A stretch of DNA of 64,000 bases from Sandaracinus amylolyticus (lineage in GTDB: Bacteria > Myxococcota_A > Polyangia > Polyangiales > Sandaracinaceae), in the NCBI RefSeq assembly GCF_021631985.1, contig NZ_CP070225.1:5580001-5644000 (forward strand). The letters are read 5' to 3'. Each line of letters opens with the position of its first letter. Within the stretch, counting starts at the first letter, position 1. Positions 27,034 to 35,566 of the stretch are shown here, piece after piece. The notes under the pieces are model-generated. The model was not told the origin of the DNA and searched no databases. It saw only the letters and a list, made by a program, of their open reading frames with translations. The position numbers and the translations under genes are program-made.

Positions 27034-28244
27034 GGGGCCTCCGGCGACGACGAGAGCTGACGGGCGACCGCGTAGGCGACGCGCGGATGCGCGAGCGCGG
27101 CGACGACGAGGTCGACGAAGGTGGGGCTCGCAGCGCGCGCGCGCGCCGCATCGGCGATGTCGACGAGCAGCTCGCCCTCGACGCCGCGATCGGGATCGAG
27201 ATCGAGCGCGGCCTCGAGCACGCGCTGCGAGGCGCACTCCCAGAACGCATCGCTCTCGGTGAGGGCGGCCATCGCCTCCGACAGGTTCGCGACCTCGCGA
27301 CCGAGCATCTGCGAGGTCTCGTTGGCGCGCCACGGCGGCTCGAGGTGCGAGGCCATGAGCCCGCCGAACGACTCGCCGGGCATGCCGCCCTGGCGCTGCT
27401 CGCCGGTCGCGTCCTCGCGCCAGCGACCGCTCACGTCGAAGCGCACGAAGAGCTGCGCGTGCGCGCCGAACTGACCGTGGCACGCGTAGCAGTGGAACCC
27501 GTTCGCGAGCCCGCTCATCGCGGCCTCGGGATCGGTCTGCTCCTCCGCGCTCAGCGCGCGGAACATCGGCATGAGTCGCTCGCGCTCGAGCGGCGGCTCG
27601 AGCTCGACCGCGAGCGGGTAGTTGCGGCACAGGAACGTGCGCGTGATCGTGCCGGCGCGCGTGAGGTTGAAGCGCCCCTGACGCGCCGCCATGAACGCGC
27701 GCGTCGTGATCACGCCGGCCGCGTAGGGCGCGCCGGTGTCGCACTCGCCGGGCGCACCGCTCGCATCGAAGCACTGCGTGCTCGTGAGGATCTCGGCCCA
27801 CGGGCGACCCTCGCGCACGACGTGCTCGATGATGCGCCCCGGCGCGCCGAAGTCGATGCCGCTCGGATCGACGCCGCCGCTCACGCCGAGCGCGGTCTCG
27901 ACCATCCGTCGTGCGGCGCGCGGCAGGCCGGGCTCGTCGGACCACGACGCGACGACGCTCGGGATCGCATCGCCGCCCATCGTCGCGATCGCGGTGCGCT
28001 CGTCGTCGGTCAGCGTGCGCTCGACGATCACCGGCGCGATCAGCGCGAGGTACGCCTCGGCCTGCGCGGCGGTGACATCGTCGAGCGTCACCTCGCGCTC
28101 CTCGGGCGTGAACGGCTCGGGCTGGCTCGGCTCGCCGGGATCGCGTGGATCGTTGGGGACCGGCGGGTGCGTCATGCCCTCGCCCGGCTCACCGAGCGAT
28201 GCGCTGCATCCTGCGAGCAGCAGCGCGAGCCACACGCGCTTCAC
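27030..28244 (-). CDS. Lipoprotein with one c-type heme motif
   Basis: A 404-residue predicted lipoprotein (ALLLAGCSAS). It has one CxxCH heme-attachment motif, CYACH at residues 252-256, in a helical protein. It resembles the cytochrome-like proteins (DUF1588/1592-type) that accompany DUF1501/1552 proteins, but the domain match is loose. GTG at 28244 overlaps the upstream stop (GTGA), and its own stop overlaps the DUF1501-type gene in the same way, so the three are made in fixed ratio. It probably passes electrons to, or forms a complex with, the Tat-exported partner. Confidence 0.65.
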   Translation of the reverse strand: MKRVWLALLLAGCSASLGEPGEGMTHPPVPNDPRDPGEPSQPEPFTPEEREVTLDDVTAAQAEAYLALIAPVIVERTLTDDERTAIATMGGDAIPSVVASWSDEPGLPRAARRMVETALGVSGGVDPSGIDFGAPGRIIEHVVREGRPWAEILTSTQCFDASGAPGECDTGAPYAAGVITTRAFMAARQGRFNLTRAGTITRTFLCRNYPLAVELEPPLERERLMPMFRALSAEEQTDPEAAMSGLANGFHCYACHGQFGAHAQLFVRFDVSGRWREDATGEQRQGGMPGESFGGLMASHLEPPWRANETSQMLGREVANLSEAMAALTESDAFWECASQRVLEAALDLDPDRGVEGELLVDIADAARARAASPTFVDLVVAALAHPRVAYAVARQLSSSPEAP

Positions 28245-28813
28245 TGGAGCACCGCCTCGCCCGCCGAGAGCACCGCGAGGCACGCGCTCTCGCGCGCCGC
28301 GTCCTCGGGCAGCCCGGCGACCGCGCTCTCGATCTCGGTGCGATCCTCGGCCGTCGCCGCGCGTCCCCACGCCGCCTGGATCAGCGCGTCGAGGTCGGCG
28401 CCCGGCACCGCGGGATAGCGGGTGCGCATCGCGTCCGACTGGCAGACGGGGCGCACCGCGCGGACCCACCCCGCGATGCGCGTCGCGTTCCACGACGAGT
28501 CCGGGAGGATGCCGCGCGAGTGATCGTAGCCCCCGAGCGCGACCGCCTGATCGCGCATCGGCGCGAGCAGCGGATCGCTGGTCTCGATGCCCGCGACCGC
28601 AGCGACGCGCGCGAGGCGCGTCTCGAAGGGCAGCAGGCGCGGGGTCTCGCGATCGAGCGCGAAGGGATCGTCGGGCGTCGTCGGCTCGACGGGGTCGCTC
28701 GGGTCGTCGGGTGGATCGTTCGGTCCGCTCCCGGTCGGACCGGCTGCGCCATCGAGGACGATGCCGCTACAGCCGGCGAGGAGCATCGCGAGGAGGAGCG
28801 CACGAGCACGCAT
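28241..28813 (-). CDS. Lipoprotein of unknown function, first of operon
   Basis: A 190-residue predicted lipoprotein (MRARALLLAMLLAGCSG), with a Pro/Asp-rich linker and a helical C-terminal half holding two cysteines (VCQSDAM and SACLAVL). It is the first gene of a three-gene operon with two successive GTGA overlaps. I recognise no family; a role in the complex with the heme-motif and DUF1501-type proteins is inferred from coupling. Confidence 0.65.
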   Translation of the reverse strand: MRARALLLAMLLAGCSGIVLDGAAGPTGSGPNDPPDDPSDPVEPTTPDDPFALDRETPRLLPFETRLARVAAVAGIETSDPLLAPMRDQAVALGGYDHSRGILPDSSWNATRIAGWVRAVRPVCQSDAMRTRYPAVPGADLDALIQAAWGRAATAEDRTEIESAVAGLPEDAARESACLAVLSAGEAVLQ

Positions 28814-28877
28814 GTGAGGGCGCCAGAGCAGCGCGCGTGCCGCACACGATCCGCTCTGAAACCACGACGGAACGCGA

Positions 28878-28920
28878 GAGGCGCGAGCCCGGAGCAGAAC
28901 ATGCTCCGTTCTCGCGCCTC
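28878..28920 (-). terminator. Terminator-like hairpin
   Basis: Two-part inverted repeat: GAGGCGCGAG (28878-28887) with CTCGCGCCTC (28911-28920) and an inner CGGAGCA/TGCTCCG, separated by an unpaired CC/TT bulge, loop GAACA. It lies 31 bases past the stop of the minus-strand repeat protein at 28952. No long T tract. Confidence 0.6.
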
Positions 28921-28951
28921 GTCGTGGGGTGTGTCGTTCCCTGGGCGTCGG

Positions 28952-29962
28952 TCAGTGACCGCGGCCGCGACCGCGACCGCCGCCGCCACCGCCACCGCGC
29001 ACTTCGACGCCGGCGCTCACCGACACCCGGCCGGGGCTCGGAGGCGCCACGATGACCGCGCCGGGACGGGGAGGCGAGACCACGACGCTCGCCTCGGCCT
29101 CGCGACCACGGCGACCGTACGCGTGCCCGCGGCCACGGCCGGGGTGACCATCACCCTCGACCACGACCACGCCCGGACGCGGCGGCGCGATCACCACCGG
29201 CGGCGGCGGCGGCGCGACCACGACCGTCGCACGGGGCGCGACCGGCGGCGTCACGACGACCGTCGCGCTCGCACGCGGGCGCTCGACCACCACCGCAGCG
29301 CGCGGCGGCTCGGGCGCCTGCACCACCACGGTCGCGCGCGGCGGCTCGGGCGCCTGCAGCACGACCGTCGCGTGCGGCGGCTGCGGCGGCTGCACCACCA
29401 CGGTCGCGCTCGGCGGCTGCGGCGCCTGCACCACCACGGTCGCCTGCGGCGGCTGCGGGCGCTCGACCACCACGGTCGCGCGCGGCGGCTGCGGCGCTCC
29501 GACCACGACGGTCGCGCTCGGCGGCGTCGGCGGCACGAGGATGACCTGCGGCGCGCGCGCGCGGCGCGGCTGACCGCGCACCACGAGCTGCACCTCGGCC
29601 GGCGCGGCGACCGGCGTCACCTCGACGCGCCCCGCGTAGCGGCGCTGGCCTTCGTCCCACGCGAGCGCGACGTCGTGCGGGCGGCCATCGCTGCCCTGCA
29701 CCTGCACCGCCGTCACCTGCGCCTGCGCGTGCGGCATCGGCGCGCCGGTCGCGTCGACGACATAGGCCTCGACCTGTCCGTCTTGCTTCGTGACCAGCTC
29801 GATCCAGGCGTCGTCGCTCGCAGCGACCATCACACCGCCGTGCTGCGCGGTCACCGTCAGCGCGCCCGTTGCGGCCGCGCCCACCGGCGGGGTGGGTTGT
29901 TCACTCGATCCACAGAGCTTCATCAGCGCGAAGAACGCCATCGAGAGCGTCAGAGAGCGCAT
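28952..29962 (-). CDS. VVV/Pro-Pro repeat exported protein
   Basis: A 336-residue protein with a short signal (AFFALMKLCGSS, possible lipobox). A small beta domain (residues 35-125) is followed by about a dozen units of 11-13 residues built as PP-x-ATVVV-Q-AP, then a Gly/Arg-rich end. Alternating beta-strand triplets and Pro-Pro turns suggest a rigid, extended cell-wall or surface stalk. GAGGATCG precedes the ATG at 29962. I know no named family. The repeat occupies about 29160-29550. Confidence 0.65.
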   Translation of the reverse strand: MRSLTLSMAFFALMKLCGSSEQPTPPVGAAATGALTVTAQHGGVMVAASDDAWIELVTKQDGQVEAYVVDATGAPMPHAQAQVTAVQVQGSDGRPHDVALAWDEGQRRYAGRVEVTPVAAPAEVQLVVRGQPRRARAPQVILVPPTPPSATVVVGAPQPPRATVVVERPQPPQATVVVQAPQPPSATVVVQPPQPPHATVVLQAPEPPRATVVVQAPEPPRAAVVVERPRASATVVVTPPVAPRATVVVAPPPPPVVIAPPRPGVVVVEGDGHPGRGRGHAYGRRGREAEASVVVSPPRPGAVIVAPPSPGRVSVSAGVEVRGGGGGGGRGRGRGH

Positions 29963-30138
29963 CGATCCTCCTTGCGTGCGCCGCCAGCGAGGGCCCCGCG
30001 GGAGCCACCGCCCGCACGCTCCGGAGAGCGCGCGGGCCTCGACGTCGGACACCATTTCGTGCGGAGCAGGAGCCCCCGCAGTCGGGCCAGGTTAGCGCCC
30101 CTTCGATGGCCAACTGCACTCGTTTCTTCAAATGAGAA

Positions 30139-30166
30139 AGAGGTGCCACGTCATCGCGGCACCTCT
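30139..30166 (-). terminator. Rho-independent terminator (minus strand)
   Basis: 9-bp perfect stem AGAGGTGCC / GGCACCTCT with a 10-base loop, 51 bases beyond the stop of the di-heme peroxidase gene. Read on the minus strand it is followed by a T-rich TTTCTCATTT, a normal intrinsic terminator layout. Confidence 0.7.
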
Positions 30167-30216
30167 CCCGACGCGTGCTCACATGCACGCGTCCGTCCTC
30201 GCTCGATGGAATTCGA

Positions 30217-31320
30217 TCAGGGCGTCGCCGGCGCCTCGGGCGCGGTCGGCGCAGGTGCGTCCGCGGGCGCCGTCGTGGGCATCCGCGCATGCGCGGGCAG
30301 CTCGCCGGTGAGCGAATTCAGGAACGCGACGATCACGCGCACCTGCTCCGCCTCGAGCTCGCGGCCCAGCTGGTAGCGACCCATCACGCGCACCGTGTCG
30401 TCGAGCGTCTGCTGCGAGCCGTCGTGGAGATACGGCGCGGTCAGCGCGACGTTGCGCAGCGTCGGCACCTTGAACATGTGCCGATCCGCTTCCGCGTGCG
30501 TGACGTTGAAGCGGCCCATGTCCGCCTCGGTGATCGGCGTGCCGCGATCCTCGAAGTACGTGCGGCGCACCAGGCCCATCCGCTGGTACATCGTGCCGCC
30601 GACGTTCACGCCGCGATGGCAGCTCGTGCACCCGACCTGCTGGAACGTCTCGTAGCCGTGGCGCTCGTCGTCGGTGATCGCGCTCTGCTCGCCGCGCAGG
30701 AAGCGATCGAAGCGCGAGGGCGTGACGAGCGAGCGCTCGTACTCCGCGATCGCGTCGGTGATGTTCGCCTGCGTGACCGCGGCCGCGCCCTCGCCACCGT
30801 AGATCGCGGCGAGCTCCCCGGTGACCTCGGCGTCCGCAGCGAGACGCTGCGTGACCTGCTCCCAGGTCGCGCCCATCTCGATCGGGTTCGCGACCGGGCC
30901 CGCGGCCTGCGCCTGGAGATCCGCGGCGCGACCATCCCAGAACTGCACGAAGTTGAAGCCCGCGTTGAGCACGGTCGGCGAGTTGATCGGGCCGATCTGC
31001 CCGCGGATCCCGGTCGAGGTGCGGCGCGGCTCGGCACCGCCGTTGTCGAGCGAGTGGCAGGTCGCGCACGAGAGCGTCTCGTCACCCGACAAGCGCGTGT
31101 CGTGGAAGAGCCGCCGACCCAGCGCGACCTTGCGCGCGTCGGTCTGCACCTCGGGCAGCGGCTCGATCACCGAGGGCGCTGGCGACGGCGTGGTCGGTGC
31201 GCTCGCCGCGGGCGGGGTCTCGGGCGTCGCGCTCGTTGGCGACGACGCGCTCTCGCCGGACCCGCAGGCCGCGATCGAGAGCGCGCTCGTGATGAGAAGG
31301 AAGCGACGGACGTTCGTCAT
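30217..31320 (-). CDS. Di-heme cytochrome c peroxidase (lipoprotein)
   Basis: A 367-residue periplasmic di-heme peroxidase of the CcpA/MauG family, reducing H2O2 with electrons from small carriers. It shows a lipobox leader (LSIAACGSG), a Pro/Thr/Ala-rich linker, heme sites CATCH (85-89) and CTSCH (231-235), the RTSTGIRGQ..SPTVLNAGF stretch after the first heme, and MFKVPTLRNVALTAPYLHDG near the C-terminus. A HiPIP gene lies 5 bases upstream on the same strand, a plausible electron donor. A Pro/Ala-rich tail ends the protein. Confidence 0.9.
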   Translation of the reverse strand: MTNVRRFLLITSALSIAACGSGESASSPTSATPETPPAASAPTTPSPAPSVIEPLPEVQTDARKVALGRRLFHDTRLSGDETLSCATCHSLDNGGAEPRRTSTGIRGQIGPINSPTVLNAGFNFVQFWDGRAADLQAQAAGPVANPIEMGATWEQVTQRLAADAEVTGELAAIYGGEGAAAVTQANITDAIAEYERSLVTPSRFDRFLRGEQSAITDDERHGYETFQQVGCTSCHRGVNVGGTMYQRMGLVRRTYFEDRGTPITEADMGRFNVTHAEADRHMFKVPTLRNVALTAPYLHDGSQQTLDDTVRVMGRYQLGRELEAEQVRVIVAFLNSLTGELPAHARMPTTAPADAPAPTAPEAPATP

Positions 31321-31325
31321 CGTGA

Positions 31326-31646
31326 TCAGCTCCTCGCGACGTAGCTCGAGCAGTAGCCCTGGGGGTTCACGTTGCCGAGGTTCAGCGCGCATCCACCGCA
31401 CTGACCGGCCTGCGCGGGCGCAGTGTAGAAGTTGCAGGTCTCGCAGCGCTGCGTCGGGTTCGGCGAGCGATCGACGTAGCTCAGCGCCTGGCGCTGCTGG
31501 CGCTGCGCATCGGTGAGGCCGGGCGGGTTGGTGCAGTCGAGCTCCGCACCGCCGCACCCGATGCCCGCGCTCGCGCCGATCACCACCAGGCCCAGCACCG
31601 CACCGCGCTCGAGCATGGCGCGACGCGTCAGCTTCTTGGTCTCCAT
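31326..31646 (-). CDS. High-potential iron-sulfur protein (HiPIP)
   Basis: A 106-residue Tat-exported [4Fe-4S] carrier: leader TKKLTRRAMLERGAVLG, then a mature part with CETCNFY, QCGGC and the closing GYCSSYV, the usual HiPIP cysteine pattern (C-x2-C, then two distant C) and aromatic tail. It acts in the periplasm as a one-electron carrier. It is directly upstream of, and 5 bases from, the di-heme peroxidase, so it probably feeds that enzyme. The length matches the family with its leader. Confidence 0.85.
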   Translation of the reverse strand: METKKLTRRAMLERGAVLGLVVIGASAGIGCGGAELDCTNPPGLTDAQRQQRQALSYVDRSPNPTQRCETCNFYTAPAQAGQCGGCALNLGNVNPQGYCSSYVARS

Positions 31647-31795
31647 GTTCCTCGTTCCCTCCGTTGGCGTCGCTTGGGGCCGTTCGCGCCTGCCGGCGAG
31701 CCCACCGAGCACCACGCGTGCCGGCGCACGATGCGCGTTTTGTGCCCTGGATCTGCGTGATTTCGCAAGATCCGCGCAGCCGCCGCGCACCGAAT

Positions 31796-31829
31796 GCGCG
31801 GTGGGCACCGACCGATCGGTGCACCGCGC
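31796..31829 (-). terminator. Terminator-like hairpin
   Basis: GCGCGGTG (31796-31803) pairs with CACCGCGC (31822-31829) and an inner CACCGA/TCGGTG pair encloses a CCGA loop; a GG bulge separates the two stems. It starts 7 bases past the stop of the Hsp70-like gene on the minus strand and precedes the HiPIP/peroxidase operon. Confidence 0.6.
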
Positions 31830-31835
31830 GTCGCG

Positions 31836-32990
31836 TCAGCGAACGTAAGCGGGGTCGAGCAGCGCCGAGAGATCGGGGCGCGCTGCCGCGACGCTCGCGC
31901 CGATCGCGACGACGTGCATCGGATCGAGATCGAAGCGCGCGCGCTTGCCGAAGTAGTTGCGCACGTCGTCGCGCAGCCCGGGGAGCAGCGTGCTGCCGCC
32001 CGCGAGGAACACCGCGTCCACCTCGCGCGCGCGGATGCTCGCGTCGCAGAGCACCTGATCGCAGATCAGGAACGTGCGGCGGATGAGATCCTCCGCCCGA
32101 TCGCGCAGCACGCGCCGATCGATGCCGAGCGTCGTGAGCTGGGTCGGCGCCGCGGGATCGACCACCGCGAGATCGATCGTCGTGTGCTCCTCGACCGCGA
32201 GGCGCAGCTTCGCGCGCTCGGCCTCGATCAAGAGGCGCTGCCACACCTCGTCGTCGGTCGAGAGATCCCAGCCGCTCTCGCGCAGCACGCGATCCGCGAC
32301 CAGCTCCGCGAGCGCGAGGTCGACGTCGTCGCCCCCGAGGTACGCGTCACCGCCGTGCGCGATCACGCGGAAGGGGTACTTCGAGCAGTCGACGATCGCG
32401 ACGTCGAACGTGCCGCCGCCGAGATCGTAGACCACCGCGTACTTCAGGCTGCTGCGCGCGAGGTACGCGATCGCCGTCGCGACCGGCTCTTCGACGACCC
32501 GCGCCTCGGCGAAGCCCGCCGCGCGCACCGCCTCGACGGTCGCAGTGCGCTCCGGCTCCGCGAACGCCGCGGGGACCGAGACGACCGCGGAGAGCCGCGA
32601 GGGATCCATCTGCCCGGCGCGCGCGAGCTCGCGCAGCACGTGGGTCGCGACGTCGACCGGGGTGACGATGCCGGCGCGCGTCTCGAACGCGGTGCCGCCG
32701 TTCGACGTGCGCACCACCGGCACCGCGCTGCGCTCGAGGTAGCGCTGCACCGAGTACGACGAGTACGAGCGCCCGATCACGCGCTTCGCGCTCACGATCG
32801 TGTTCGCGGGATCGTTGCCGCGACGCTCGCGCGCCGCCTGTCCGACGAGCACGCCGCCGGCGGGCGGGAACGCGACGATCGACGGGAGCAACGAGGGGCC
32901 TTTGGCCGAGTCACCGCGCAGCGGGACGATCGAGGCAGTCGCAGCGGCGACGGTGTGCGTGGTCCCGAGATCGATCCCCAGCGTTCGCAT
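31836..32990 (-). CDS. Hsp70-family ATPase domain protein
   Basis: A 384-residue actin-fold protein with all Hsp70 nucleotide motifs: phosphate-1 GIDLGTTHTV, VPAAFAEPER, phosphate-2 VVYDLGGGTFDVAIVD, EPVATAIAY and adenosine motif DAVFLAGGSTLLPGL. It stops after the ATPase domain; the substrate-binding domain and C-terminal lid of DnaK (about 250 residues) are absent. It may be a regulatory ATPase or a chaperone working with a separate binding protein. No DnaJ or GrpE gene adjoins it. Confidence 0.85.
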   Translation of the reverse strand: MRTLGIDLGTTHTVAAATASIVPLRGDSAKGPSLLPSIVAFPPAGGVLVGQAARERRGNDPANTIVSAKRVIGRSYSSYSVQRYLERSAVPVVRTSNGGTAFETRAGIVTPVDVATHVLRELARAGQMDPSRLSAVVSVPAAFAEPERTATVEAVRAAGFAEARVVEEPVATAIAYLARSSLKYAVVYDLGGGTFDVAIVDCSKYPFRVIAHGGDAYLGGDDVDLALAELVADRVLRESGWDLSTDDEVWQRLLIEAERAKLRLAVEEHTTIDLAVVDPAAPTQLTTLGIDRRVLRDRAEDLIRRTFLICDQVLCDASIRAREVDAVFLAGGSTLLPGLRDDVRNYFGKRARFDLDPMHVVAIGASVAAARPDLSALLDPAYVR

Positions 32991-33194
32991 CGGCGCGCGT
33001 GCGCATTAGCACAGGACGCGCTCTCGAGCCGCGAGAAAGTAGGAGCGTGCGGCGACGGACGCGTGCGAAGAGAAGGTGTGTCGGATAGAGTCGCCGCGCC
33101 TCGCGGGACCTAAGAAAAACGAGGCAGATCTCATCGCGCGCGTGACCTGCGCGGCAGGCGCTCGCGACAAAGAAGGCGCGAAGGGGACATCCCA

Positions 33195-34565
33195 ATGATG
33201 AAGGGCGCGGTACCGAGCATCCTCGGCGCGATCGGACACACGCCGATCGTGAAGCTTGAGCGCGTCGCGAACGACGTCGCGGCGAACGTGTACGTGAAGT
33301 GCGAGTTCATGAACCCGGCCGGCTCGATGAAGGACCGGATGGTCATGAACATGATCGAGAGCGCGGAGAAGCGCGGCGAGCTCAAGCCGGGCGGGACGAT
33401 CATCGAGGCGACGAGCGGGAACACCGGCGCCGCCATCGCGATGATCGCCGCGGTGAAGGGCTACAAGTGCATCTTCGTGATGCCCGACAAGATGTCGCAG
33501 GAGAAGATCCTCTCGCTGCGCGCTTGGGGCGCGAAGGTCGTGGTCTGTCCGACCGCGGTCGAGCCGGAAGATCCGCGCTCGTACTACTCGGTCGCGAAGC
33601 GGCTCGCGCAGGAGACGCCGAACAGCTTCTACGCGAACCAGTACCACAACCAAGACAACCCCGGCGGCCACTACCGCTCGACCGGCCCGGAGATCTGGGA
33701 GCAGACCGGCGGTGAGGTCGACGTGCTCGTCGCGGGCCTCGGCACCGGCGGGACGATCACGGGCACCGGCAAGTTCCTCAAGGAGAAGAAGCCGAGCACG
33801 CAGATCGTCGGCGTCGATCCGGTGGGCTCGCTCTACTACGACTACGTGAAGAGCGGGCGCGTGACCCAGCCCTTCACCTACAAGGTCGAGGGCATCGGCG
33901 AGGACTTCTTCCCGAGCACGATCGATCTCTCGATCCTCGACGAGATCATCCGCGTCGACGACAAGGAGTGCTTCCTCATGACGCGCGATCTCGTGCGCCT
34001 CGAGGGCCTCTACGTCGGCGGCAGCTGCGGCGCGGCGGTCGCGGGCGCGCTGAAGTACGCGCGGCAGACCCAGAAGAAGGAGAACATCCTCGTCATCCTC
34101 CCCGACGCGGCGTCGAAGTATCTCTCGAAGATCTTCAACGACGACTGGATGCGCGAGAACGGCTTCCTCGGCGAGAGCAAGCTCGGCGTCGTCGGCGATC
34201 TCCTCAAGCACAAGAGCAACGAGATCATCACCGCGTCGCCGCACGACCGGGTGCGCGACGTGATCGGGCGCATGAAGGCGCACGGCATCTCGCAGCTCCC
34301 GGTGACCGACGGTGGCCGGCTGATGGGCGCGGTCGCCGAGGTCGATCTGCTCCGCTACCTGGTGAGCGGTGAGCACTCGCTCGACAGCGCGGTCGGGCCG
34401 CTGGTCGAGAGCGACTACGCGACGGTCTCGCCGCGCACCAGCATCGAGAACCTGCAGGGCCTGCTCAACGACGCGCGCATGGCGGTCGTGACCGACGACG
34501 ACAAGATCGTCGGCGTGGTCACGAAGATCGATCTGATCGACTACCTCGCGCGCAAGGCGGCGTGA
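33195..34565 (+). CDS. cbs: Cystathionine beta-synthase
   Basis: A 456-residue PLP enzyme that condenses serine (or O-acetylserine) with homocysteine in transsulfuration. The PLP-lysine lies in NPAGSMKDRM, the substrate loop in EATSGNTGAA, and the phosphate cup in GLGTGGTITG. Two CBS domains follow (about residues 335-455: SPHDRVRDVIGRMKAHGISQLPV and SIENLQGLLNDARMAVV), which may bind adenosyl ligands. Bacterial homologues with this layout are mostly cystathionine synthases, but cysteine synthase activity cannot be excluded. The second codon is also ATG; a GGGGA ribosome site precedes. The 204-base gap upstream shows no clear riboswitch. Confidence 0.88.
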   Translation: MMKGAVPSILGAIGHTPIVKLERVANDVAANVYVKCEFMNPAGSMKDRMVMNMIESAEKRGELKPGGTIIEATSGNTGAAIAMIAAVKGYKCIFVMPDKMSQEKILSLRAWGAKVVVCPTAVEPEDPRSYYSVAKRLAQETPNSFYANQYHNQDNPGGHYRSTGPEIWEQTGGEVDVLVAGLGTGGTITGTGKFLKEKKPSTQIVGVDPVGSLYYDYVKSGRVTQPFTYKVEGIGEDFFPSTIDLSILDEIIRVDDKECFLMTRDLVRLEGLYVGGSCGAAVAGALKYARQTQKKENILVILPDAASKYLSKIFNDDWMRENGFLGESKLGVVGDLLKHKSNEIITASPHDRVRDVIGRMKAHGISQLPVTDGGRLMGAVAEVDLLRYLVSGEHSLDSAVGPLVESDYATVSPRTSIENLQGLLNDARMAVVTDDDKIVGVVTKIDLIDYLARKAA

Positions 34566-35537
34566 TCAGAAGCTCGCATCGAGATCCGCGTCGAACGTCG
34601 CGGGATCGGTGAGCAGCGAGAGAACGACCCAGCCGGGCGGCAGATCGTAGAGAGCGCCGGGGCACACACGTGCTCCGGCGTTCTCGTTCCGGGCACGCGC
34701 GCAGGCGCGCCAACCCGCGTCGACCCACGGGACCTCGGCGCGCGCGCGCAGCACGTCGAGGTTGCGGCGGATGCGCGCGCGGATCGCGTCGCGGGCGACC
34801 GCCGCGGACGAGAGCAGCGCGGGCGTGGCGGCGAGCAGCGCGGACGAGAGCGCACCGCGCGCGATCGCGAGCTCGTCGAGCTTCGCGAGCGTGTCCTCGG
34901 CGTCGTGCAGCGGACCGCCGACGCCGATCCACGCGAGCCCGAGCGCGGGCGCGATCTCGAACGACGAGATGGCGAGCGCGAGCGTCTCGAGCGGTCGCGC
35001 GAGCACGCTGGGCACCCGATCGAGCGAGGCATCGAGCGGATAACGCGCGAAGGACTCGTCGACGATCAGCGGCACGCCGAGCGCGCCCAGCGCGTCGTGG
35101 GTCTCCTCGGTGAGCACGACGCCGGTCGGCTCGTGGGGCGCGCTCAGCACGATCGCGCGGGTGCGCTCCGAGATCGCGTCGTAGATCGCGGCGACGTCGA
35201 GCTCGAAGCGCTCGTCGGTTCGCGCGAGCGGGACCTGCGCGACGTGCACGCCCGCGAGGCGCGCGATCGACGTGACGCGTGGAGGTCCGGGCGTGAGCGT
35301 GACGATCTCGTCGTGGGGCTCGCAGAGCGCTGCGATCGCGCGCGCCAGCGCGTCGTCACGACCACACGCGAGCGCGATGCGCGAGGGCTCGATCGACACG
35401 CCGAGGTCCGCCCAGTCCCGTGCGATCGCGGCGCGGGCAGGCGCGTCGTCGGCGCTGCCCAGCGTGGAGAACGCGCGCAGCATCGCGGCATCGTCGCGCA
35501 GCGTCGCGAGCTCGGAGTCGTCGTCGTGTTCGCGCAC
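34566..35537 (-). CDS. Aminotransferase-fold protein lacking PLP lysine
   Basis: A 323-residue protein with the fold-type I aminotransferase layout: LACGRDDALARAI, APHEPTGVVL (in place of the NPxNPTG loop), VDESFARYP with the pyridine-binding aspartate, and SSFEIAPALGLAWIG. In the last, the place of the Schiff-base lysine (SxSK) is Glu194 and the following Gly-x-Arg is Gly-Leu-Ala, so the two most conserved catalytic residues are gone. It is also short (usual 360-400). It is probably not an active transaminase; a binding or structural role is likely. It is divergent, 29 bases apart, from the FlhB homologue. Confidence 0.75.
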   Translation of the reverse strand: MREHDDDSELATLRDDAAMLRAFSTLGSADDAPARAAIARDWADLGVSIEPSRIALACGRDDALARAIAALCEPHDEIVTLTPGPPRVTSIARLAGVHVAQVPLARTDERFELDVAAIYDAISERTRAIVLSAPHEPTGVVLTEETHDALGALGVPLIVDESFARYPLDASLDRVPSVLARPLETLALAISSFEIAPALGLAWIGVGGPLHDAEDTLAKLDELAIARGALSSALLAATPALLSSAAVARDAIRARIRRNLDVLRARAEVPWVDAGWRACARARNENAGARVCPGALYDLPPGWVVLSLLTDPATFDADLDASF

Positions 35538-35566
35538 CGGGTCGTCAAGCTAGCATTCGGCGCGCG

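Noticed and set aside
32991-33194. SAM or other riboswitch upstream of the cystathionine beta-synthase gene
   Set aside because: Only a short 5-bp hairpin is visible and no conserved riboswitch core could be aligned by eye.
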